In this document: piece after piece, positions 40,092-45,442 of the stretch
Numbering within the stretch: position 1 is the stretch's first letter
How the letters are laid out: each line of letters opens with the position of its first letter
Assembly: GCA_944393585.1 (NCBI GenBank)
Contig: CALYAR010000045.1
Coordinates: 1 to 45,442, forward strand
DNA from: an uncultured Clostridia bacterium
GTDB lineage: Bacteria > Bacillota > Clostridia > CALYAR01
Reading direction: 5' to 3'
Length of the DNA stretch: 45,442 nt
The notes under the pieces: generated by a model
Told to the model about the DNA's origin: nothing
Seen by the model: only the letters and a program-made list of their open reading frames with translations
Databases searched by the model: none
Translations under genes and position numbers: made by a program

Positions 40092-41459
40092 ATGATTCGA
40101 ATAAACGACAAAAGCAATCTGCTGGAATTGGACCCATATAATTATTCATTGCAGGATGTAGAGCAGCCGAACTTATTTGCAGACATCTTCTGTTATGATG
40201 AAGTGCCGAAAATACCGTTTAACAATCGAAAGGTGCCGGTGTGTATGCCAAAGGAGATTTGGATTACCGATACAACCTTTCGCGACGGACAGGAATCCAG
40301 GCCTCCTTATACGGTAAACCAGATATTTGACCTTTATCAGCTTCTCCATCGACTGGGAGGACCGAACGGCATAATTCGACAAACTGAATTTTTTGTATAC
40401 AGCAAAAAGGATCAAGAGGCATTATACCGCTGTATGGAATTAGGCTATCAATTTCCGGAAGTGACGACTTGGATTCGGGCGAAAAAAGAAGACTATCAGC
40501 TGGTCAAGGACATCGGGATCAAAGAATCCGGCGTTTTGGTAAGCTGTTCCGACTATCATATTTTTAAAAAGCTGAACATGACACGGCGCGAGGCTTTGAA
40601 TCATTATTTGTCCGTCATCCAGGATATGATGGAGTCTGGACTCAGACCACGCTGTCATTTTGAGGATATTACACGTGCTGATTTTTATGGTTTCGTCATA
40701 CCGTTTGTCAACGAACTGATGAAGCTGTCCGAACAATCTGGGATTCCAATTAAAATTCGGGCCTGCGATACCCTTGGCTACGGCGTGCCGCACAGTGGGG
40801 TTGCGCTGCCCCGAAGCGTTCCCGGGATTATCTACGGTTTGCAGCATCATTCAAAGGTTCCCTCGGAACTCATTGAATGGCATGGCCATAATGATTTTTA
40901 TCATGGAGTTGCCAATGCTACAGCTGCTTGGCTGTATGGGGCTTCGGCTGTCAACTGTTCCTTGCTTGGAATCGGGGAGAGGACCGGAAATGTTCCGCTG
41001 GAAGCTATGGTAATGGAATATGCCTCTTACCGGGGGACGTTTGATGGAATGGATCCCACCGTCATTACGGAAATTGCGGAATATTATGAACATGAAATCG
41101 GCTATGAGATCCCCCCTATGACTCCGTTTGTGGGAAAAAATTTCAATGTCACCAAAGCGGGCATTCATGCAGACGGTCTTTTAAAAGATGAAGAAATTTA
41201 TAACATTTTCAATTCCACAAAGCTGTTAAATCGCCCGCCGGCAGTCGCGGTCAGTAACAGTTCTGGTTTAGCGGGAATTGCCTATTGGATCAACCAATAT
41301 TTCCGGCTTCCCAAGGATAAACAGGTGGCGAAGAACGATCCCCTTGTTCTGGAAATGAAACAATGGGTTGATCAGCAGTATGCGGATGGACGCGAAACCG
41401 TGATGAGCGATGGTGAGCTGGAAGAATATGTTCGGTCTAAACGGAAACAGCAGCCGTGA
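40092..41459 (+). CDS. Re-citrate synthase-like enzyme (isopropylmalate/homocitrate synthase family)
   Basis: A 455-residue TIM-barrel condensing enzyme of the DRE-TIM metallolyase family. The metal- and acceptor-binding motif appears as TDTTFRDGQESRPPYT (about 59-74), and the metal-binding HGHNDF at about 258-263 with the GERTGNVPLE block near 294-303. The long N-terminal extension, the DGQ-xSRPPYT sequence and lack of the leucine-feedback domain of LeuA match, from memory, the Re-citrate synthase of Clostridium kluyveri and relatives better than LeuA or homocitrate synthase. It would make citrate from acetyl-CoA and oxaloacetate for glutamate synthesis in an incomplete TCA cycle. No aconitase or isocitrate dehydrogenase is adjacent. 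Confidence 0.78.
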   Translation: MIRINDKSNLLELDPYNYSLQDVEQPNLFADIFCYDEVPKIPFNNRKVPVCMPKEIWITDTTFRDGQESRPPYTVNQIFDLYQLLHRLGGPNGIIRQTEFFVYSKKDQEALYRCMELGYQFPEVTTWIRAKKEDYQLVKDIGIKESGVLVSCSDYHIFKKLNMTRREALNHYLSVIQDMMESGLRPRCHFEDITRADFYGFVIPFVNELMKLSEQSGIPIKIRACDTLGYGVPHSGVALPRSVPGIIYGLQHHSKVPSELIEWHGHNDFYHGVANATAAWLYGASAVNCSLLGIGERTGNVPLEAMVMEYASYRGTFDGMDPTVITEIAEYYEHEIGYEIPPMTPFVGKNFNVTKAGIHADGLLKDEEIYNIFNSTKLLNRPPAVAVSNSSGLAGIAYWINQYFRLPKDKQVAKNDPLVLEMKQWVDQQYADGRETVMSDGELEEYVRSKRKQQP

Positions 41460-41483
41460 ATTGTCCATAAATAATACAAAAAA

Positions 41484-41535
41484 ACGGCGGCCTTTGAGGA
41501 GTTTAAAAACCTGAAGGACCGCTGTTGTTCTTTTT
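41484..41535 (+). terminator. Intrinsic terminator after the citrate synthase-like gene
   Basis: ACGGCGG-CCTT (from 41484) pairs with AAGG-A-CCGCTGT (to 41525) with one bulge, followed by a T-rich run (41526-41535). Confidence 0.75.
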
Positions 41536-41651
41536 ATAAGACTTTTAGCACTTTGCCGTCCCATTTCGATCTTTACATGAGAGCTTTTAAGATTTTTTAT
41601 CGTTGGTGACAATTTCATCTGGACACTTACGGTCCAAAAATGCGCCTTGTA

Positions 41652-42254
41652 TTAATGCTTGCACTTTTTTAGCAGAAACCGTTTCACAAAATTCGGACGC
41701 CGGTGCGCCGTCAAGCGATAGAGGCCAAATCCAGCCGCTGTTCCCAGCGTATTGAGCCACAAATCGTCGATATCAGTTCCGCGGGCTACCGGCATTTGAC
41801 AGAGCTCGATCAAAAGAGAACAGCTGAATCCGATGAGAAGCACCTTTTTCATCGGCATTTTTTCCCACAGCAGGGGGAGGCAGAAACCGATTGGAAGAAA
41901 TAAAATGATATTGCCTACAAAATTGATAAAAAAGTAACTGATATTGTTCCGCTCAAAATACTCCATCCAAATGTCATAAAACACGACAAAAGGAATCACA
42001 TTGATCGTTCCGTTTCCCCAGTCATCGATCCGCAGACCATCGGAAGTCCATTCCAGTTTTGGGATTATGGTAACAGATGCAAGGGCGCACAAAAACATAA
42101 CCCATAACAGAAATACAGCTTCATGACACCGGTTAAAGAGATAAGTTCTTTTTCGTTTTTTCCAAACAATCCACCGAACTAAGCAAAAGACTGGAATTGC
42201 GGCGATTGCCGGCAGAAGGATCTGTAGGAAATAATTGAGTAGAATCTTCATCAT
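41652..42254 (-). CDS. VanZ-family membrane protein
   Basis: A 200-residue protein with four to five membrane helices. Family marks are NVIPFVVFYDI in the first loop, FVGNIILFLPIGFCLPLLW (about 110-128), the SCSLLIELCQ helix near 143-152 and the closing RGTDIDDLWLNTLGTAAGFGLY with its conserved acidic residues (about 158-179). VanZ in vancomycin operons confers low-level teicoplanin resistance; most chromosomal relatives have unknown, probably cell-envelope, roles. No van resistance genes are present here, so resistance should not be inferred. It lies 12 bases downstream of azlD on the same strand and may share the transcript. Confidence 0.88.
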   Translation of the reverse strand: MMKILLNYFLQILLPAIAAIPVFCLVRWIVWKKRKRTYLFNRCHEAVFLLWVMFLCALASVTIIPKLEWTSDGLRIDDWGNGTINVIPFVVFYDIWMEYFERNNISYFFINFVGNIILFLPIGFCLPLLWEKMPMKKVLLIGFSCSLLIELCQMPVARGTDIDDLWLNTLGTAAGFGLYRLTAHRRPNFVKRFLLKKCKH

Positions 42255-42266
42255 GATTCCTTTCGT

Positions 42267-42566
42267 TTAGAAAATGATAATAACCAAAAACGCAGCAGCA
42301 ACCGCGCAAATCGCTACAACGATCAAAGAGCGTTCCCATAGAGCCAAGATTCCTGCCACAAGGCAGCCGGCAAGGGAAGCGGCTGTATGCCCGGTAGAAT
42401 AAAAGATTGCCGGAAATGTCATAGCAGTCAGAACCGAGTAGGGGATATAATATAGAAATGCGCGGATAAACCGGTTATTCACCGGGCGTTTTAGAAGGGC
42501 AAACGGCAAAAAGCGAATCAAATAGGTGATTGCCATCATAGCCCCCATCGATAGCAGTAATTTCAC
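42267..42566 (-). CDS. azlD: AzlD-family branched-chain amino acid exporter, small subunit
   Basis: A 99-residue membrane protein with three to four helices, partner of AzlC. The start is GTG 42566, which overlaps the azlC stop (GTGA) and follows AAAAGGAGGAG; the frame continues upstream inside azlC but without a suitable start. The sequence LLLSMGAMMAITYLIRFLPFALLKRP near the N-terminus and the following YYIPYSVLTAMTFPAIF are typical AzlD blocks. In Bacillus, AzlCD exports leucine-type amino acids. The overlapping stop/start suggests coupled synthesis of equal amounts. Confidence 0.88.
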   Translation of the reverse strand: MKLLLSMGAMMAITYLIRFLPFALLKRPVNNRFIRAFLYYIPYSVLTAMTFPAIFYSTGHTAASLAGCLVAGILALWERSLIVVAICAVAAAFLVIIIF

Positions 42567-43282
42567 TGTCCGGTCTCCTCCTTTTTTACACATGTCACTG
42601 CCGCTCCGATTGCTGCGCCCAGCACGGCTGTAACAATTACTGCCCACCCCTGAGAAAGGAATTGGAAAACGGGAACATAATAAAACAGGCAGCTGAGCGC
42701 CGCTGAAATTACTACTACCAGCAAAACCATTCGGTGGTGTTTTGCCGGCGGAATAATCAAACAGATAAACATTGCGTACAGCGCAATGTTAAGAGCGGAT
42801 TTCAAATCCTCCGGCAGCAGTCCCGCCGCGACAGCACCCAAAAATGTCCCGAACGTCCATCCAAAGATGGGCAAAAGAATTAAACCGCTCATGTAGGAGA
42901 ACGTAACGGGCTCTTTCCGCATGGAGGACACGGCAAAAGTCTCATCGGTAATGCCGTAAGCAAAGATCGCTTTTTTCCAAAGCGGTATTTCCGGCTCAAG
43001 TTTTTGAGAAAGAGACAACCCCATTAAAAGATAACGGATGTTTATAATAAGTGTGACAAAAATAATTTCAACAACCGATCCGCCTGTCAAAATAAGATTG
43101 GTTGCGGCAAACTGACCGGATGATGTAATGTTTGTCAAAGAGATTGCAGTTGTAATTCCGATCGACAAACCGCCTGCTGCGGCAAAGCTTCCATATGTAA
43201 AGGATACGGGGAGATATCCCAGCATAATGGGGAATCCATCCCGCAGCCCCGCAATAAATTGATTTTTTTCATGTGTGCTCAA
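42563..43282 (-). CDS. azlC: AzlC-family branched-chain amino acid exporter, large subunit
   Basis: A 239-residue polytopic inner-membrane protein of the LIV-E family that, with AzlD, exports branched-chain amino acids. Family blocks include GLRDGFPIMLGYLPVSFTYG at about 12-31, the FAATNLILTGGSVVEIIFVTLIINIRYLLMGLSLS run near 58-92, and FAYGITDETFAVSS at about 107-120, the last containing the conserved TDE. Start is TTG 43282, downstream of AAAGGGG by eleven bases, a long spacing; no ATG in frame fits better. The stop overlaps azlD. A regulator such as AzlB is not visible nearby. Confidence 0.88.
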   Translation of the reverse strand: MSTHEKNQFIAGLRDGFPIMLGYLPVSFTYGSFAAAGGLSIGITTAISLTNITSSGQFAATNLILTGGSVVEIIFVTLIINIRYLLMGLSLSQKLEPEIPLWKKAIFAYGITDETFAVSSMRKEPVTFSYMSGLILLPIFGWTFGTFLGAVAAGLLPEDLKSALNIALYAMFICLIIPPAKHHRMVLLVVVISAALSCLFYYVPVFQFLSQGWAVIVTAVLGAAIGAAVTCVKKEETGQ

Positions 43283-43322
43283 ATTTTAGCCTACCCCTTT
43301 GTTATGATTCCATGCCTTCCTT

Positions 43323-45176
43323 TTACTTAAAATCGATTGCAGACGCTATGATGTCTGCAAAAGCCCAGTGCTCCGGTGATACGTCCCGGAAGAGAGTATG
43401 GTATTCCTCTATGTCAACCGAATCCGCTGTCCGTCCCGTTGCCGCATTGAGAATCCGTACTGCTTCCGCACGTGTAATGGGCTGATCCGGATAAAAATTT
43501 CCATCCGGCATTCCTGCAACCAGCCCATTTTCCTTTGCGTATGCGATCGCGCCGGATGCCCAATGGGAAGAGGGAACATCCGGATAGGGATTGGACGAAG
43601 AAGCAGTTATCGTATCATAACGGGTCAGGATTGAAACAAATTCTGCCCGCGTTATCTCCTGATCCGGACGGAACGTCCCGTCCGGAAAACCGGAAATGAT
43701 ACCGCATTGTTCCACAAAACCGACTGCATTTTGATACCACGTTCCTGCTTTGACATCCGGAAAGCTCGACTGGTACGGACTGTTTTCCAGAAACAGCAGT
43801 GTCCCGTCTTCCGACACGGTAAGCCGGGCAAAAATTGCCGCAGCTTCTGCTCTGGAGAGATTCTTTTCCGGCATAAAATTTCCACCGCTTCCCTGCATAT
43901 AAGCCTGATGCAGGGTTTTATCCAGAAAAACCTTTCTGGATTCTTCTGGTGTTTCCGGCTCCTCCCCGGGTTCTTCCGGCATAATGCCTCGATAGTATTC
44001 TTGGTATAATTCCAAAAGCTCCGGACTCGAAGCGATATCTCCATAACGATAATGAACTTCCCCGGCCACTTCATCCAGCTGTTCGTTCAGTTCCAGCTGA
44101 TCCCGAATGGCGCTCGTTCCATACCAGGGATCTGAGGGATCTTGCGCATTCGCTTTGTAATCGGCCATTCCGACATACAAGGCACAATCGGTCCCAGCGG
44201 TTACGTCCGCCCACCAATAAACCAAAGTTTCATAGTCGGCGACGGAATATCCAATGTACCAATAAATTTGCGGACAAATGTAATCGATCCATCCCTCCTT
44301 CACCCATTTGCGTGTATCGGCATACGATTGAAAATAGGATTCGCGGCCGCTTGTAGCCGATCCCTCCGGCAAACTGCTTTGGTTTGCCCAGATACCGGAC
44401 GGACTGATCCCAAACGAAAGATCCGACCGCTCCTCGTGAAGAACTTGATCCAGCTGTTTTACGAGCAAGTCAACATTATTTCTCCGAAAATCCCCGATGT
44501 TGTCAAATTCGCTTCCATACTTCTCATAGGAAGCCGAATCACCAAAATCTGTGCCGGGATAAAAATAGTCATCCAGATGAATTCCATCTACATCATAATT
44601 TCGTACAATTTCCAAAGCCCCATCGACCACCATTTGCCGAACTTCCGGAATGGCCGGATCGAAATAATAATTGCCGTCTGTATATCGAACGACCCACTCC
44701 GGATGCAGTTTTGCCGGCGAGCTCTCCGATAAGCTTTCCCATTCGCCCTCTTGTGAACAAGTAATCCGATAAGGATTGATCCAGGCATGCAGTTCCAATC
44801 CTCTTTTGTGGGCTTCTGAAACCCAGTAATCCAAAGGATCGAAATCATTTTCCGGTTCCTGCGTCTGAGAACCAGTTAAATAACGGCTCCACGGATAAAC
44901 AGAGGAGGGATAAAATGCGTCGGCGCTTGGACGTACCTGCAAGAATACTGCCGTCATACCCATCTCCACGCATCCATCCAAAATTCGGTCCGCTTCTTCT
45001 TTCAAAGTTTGCTCTGAAACTGTTTGCCTGGAGGGATAGTCTAAATTATAAACCGTCGACACCCAAACTCCTCGAAATGATTTGGAAGCCGTCTGTGCCG
45101 AAACATTTTTCGGAAACACTGAAAAGCACAATAGCAGAATAAAAATCCATACAGTAAGCTGATATTTCTTTTTCAT
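43323..45176 (-). CDS. Secreted glycoside hydrolase-like (GHL10/DUF187) protein with three SLH domains
   Basis: A 617-residue exported protein. Residues 1-28 are a Sec signal peptide (KKKY, hydrophobic core, SAQTA cleavage region). A (beta/alpha)8 glycosyl-hydrolase-like domain of the GHL10/YngK group follows: FRGVWVSTVYNLDYPS near 33-48, FLQVRPSADAFYPS around 78-91, DGIHLDDYFYP around 201-211 with candidate catalytic acidic residues, and IDYICPQIYWYIGY near 303-316. An acidic Pro/Glu linker (EEPGEEPETPEE) leads to three S-layer homology repeats (about 420-617; FPDGTFRPDQEITRAEF is a clear example) for wall anchoring. ATG 45176 follows GAGGAG. The glycan target is unknown, possibly peptidoglycan or a secondary wall polymer. 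Confidence 0.92.
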   Translation of the reverse strand: MKKKYQLTVWIFILLLCFSVFPKNVSAQTASKSFRGVWVSTVYNLDYPSRQTVSEQTLKEEADRILDGCVEMGMTAVFLQVRPSADAFYPSSVYPWSRYLTGSQTQEPENDFDPLDYWVSEAHKRGLELHAWINPYRITCSQEGEWESLSESSPAKLHPEWVVRYTDGNYYFDPAIPEVRQMVVDGALEIVRNYDVDGIHLDDYFYPGTDFGDSASYEKYGSEFDNIGDFRRNNVDLLVKQLDQVLHEERSDLSFGISPSGIWANQSSLPEGSATSGRESYFQSYADTRKWVKEGWIDYICPQIYWYIGYSVADYETLVYWWADVTAGTDCALYVGMADYKANAQDPSDPWYGTSAIRDQLELNEQLDEVAGEVHYRYGDIASSPELLELYQEYYRGIMPEEPGEEPETPEESRKVFLDKTLHQAYMQGSGGNFMPEKNLSRAEAAAIFARLTVSEDGTLLFLENSPYQSSFPDVKAGTWYQNAVGFVEQCGIISGFPDGTFRPDQEITRAEFVSILTRYDTITASSSNPYPDVPSSHWASGAIAYAKENGLVAGMPDGNFYPDQPITRAEAVRILNAATGRTADSVDIEEYHTLFRDVSPEHWAFADIIASAIDFK

Positions 45177-45323
45177 AATTTCTCCTCGGATAAACATAGT
45201 TAATGGTCACTCTCGTACTTTTTTGTATTATATCAAATCATTGTTAGCTTTTCAACCGGCTTTCTTAACCGCGCTTTCCGAAAATGTAGGAGTACAATAC
45301 ATATTGGACAGATGAAAAAAAGA

Positions 45324-45398
45324 ATGAAGGATAGCGTCTCATGAGGTATAATTAAGTTAGAACACATCAATATACCGAAAGGAGACAGTATCCTTCAT
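45324..45398 (+). repeat. Inverted repeat that can hide the transposase start codon
   Basis: ATGAAGGATA (45324-45333) is exactly complementary to TATCCTTCAT (45389-45398), whose last bases include the transposase ATG; the GAAAGGAG site (45377-45384) lies inside the loop. A TATAAT at 45347-45352 inside the loop could start shorter transcripts that lack the left arm. Confidence 0.65.
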
Positions 45399-45442
45399 GA
45401 CCAGTATAACACAAGATATGAAGTATCGGCAATCCCTAATGC
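45397..45442 (+). CDS. Transposase/integrase, N-terminal start only (IS3/IS481-like)
   Basis: Only 15 codons lie in the window (MTSITQDMKYRQSLM). GAAAGGAG stands 12 bases before ATG 45397. The opening closely resembles, from memory, helix-turn-helix plus DDE integrase transposases abundant in gut clostridia. The element's left end is probably in the 45280-45325 region (TGTAGGAGTACAATAC...), but cannot be fixed without the right end. It follows the SLH protein promoter region; the gap between (45177-45323) holds no other gene. Confidence 0.65.
   Translation, partial: MTSITQDMKYRQSLM

Noticed and set aside
1-45442. CRISPR arrays, rRNA genes
   Set aside because: No regularly spaced repeats or conserved rRNA sequence were noticed on reading through the window.

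Overview
The window looks like chromosome of a strictly anaerobic, low-to-mid GC Firmicute, most likely a Clostridia/Oscillospirales-type gut or sediment bacterium. Reasons visible in the sequence: GGAGG-type ribosome binding sites, TTGACA-17-TATAAT promoters, a class III (oxygen-sensitive) ribonucleotide reductase with its radical-SAM activase, Firmicute-specific DnaD and DnaI-like replication proteins, an AbrB-type regulator, a citrate synthase of the Re/isopropylmalate-synthase family, and S-layer-homology cell-wall anchoring. All family names below come from reading the translations and from memory of the families; nothing was searched.

The most important feature is a 7.7-kb insertion (about 3047-10793) that splits one minus-strand gene. 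The 5' half (171 codons) lies at 10791-11303 and the 3' half (124 codons) at 2671-3045. Joining them at a shared GAG codon gives one in-frame 295-residue Cys-containing protein. Between the halves are a large serine recombinase whose gene ends 33 bp from one junction, and an operon reading the other way: a DUF134 DNA-binding protein, a four-domain persulfide reductase-rhodanese-sulfite reductase-ferredoxin fusion, and a complete FecBCD/BtuFCD-type ABC importer. Joining the two element ends recreates a 36-bp imperfect dyad whose exact centre is a dinucleotide present at both junctions, as expected for serine integrase chemistry. Both the recombinase and the interrupted gene have upstream motifs resembling mother-cell sigma-E promoters. 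This layout is that of the sigK 'skin' element: a recombinase-bearing insert that may be excised during sporulation to rebuild a gene. I do not know a described example in this gene.

Region by region. 1-2650: end of a DUF6054-like gene, aldose 1-epimerase, a probable structured RNA with terminator, and an AT-rich, possibly acquired P-loop kinase-like gene. 2588-11303: the split gene and its intervening element. 11600-14973: NrdG then NrdD, with two NrdR boxes spaced three helical turns apart over the nrdD promoter. 15100-15390: an internally deleted IS200/IS605-type element. 15435-20190: polyphosphate kinase/exopolyphosphatase and glycerol kinase. 20445-23317: DnaD and DnaI-like helicase loading proteins, TadA and an unannotated 53-residue basic protein. 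23600-28560: metal permease-like protein with a structured leader, YbaK-type deacylase, AlaS, tRNA-Pro(CGG). 29100-37550: Na+/proline-type symporter, a sigma factor with a long C-terminal extension, and a two-gene type III restriction-modification system. 38247-45176: mannitol-1-phosphate dehydrogenase, an AbrB-like regulator with a zinc-finger tail, Re-citrate-synthase-like enzyme, VanZ-like protein, AzlCD branched-chain amino acid exporter, and a secreted SLH-anchored glycoside-hydrolase-like protein. The window closes at the start of another insertion sequence (from about 45324).

The genes outside the element are mostly housekeeping, and most transcription units end in clear hairpin-plus-T terminators, which are listed. 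No phage structural genes, CRISPR array or rRNA were seen.
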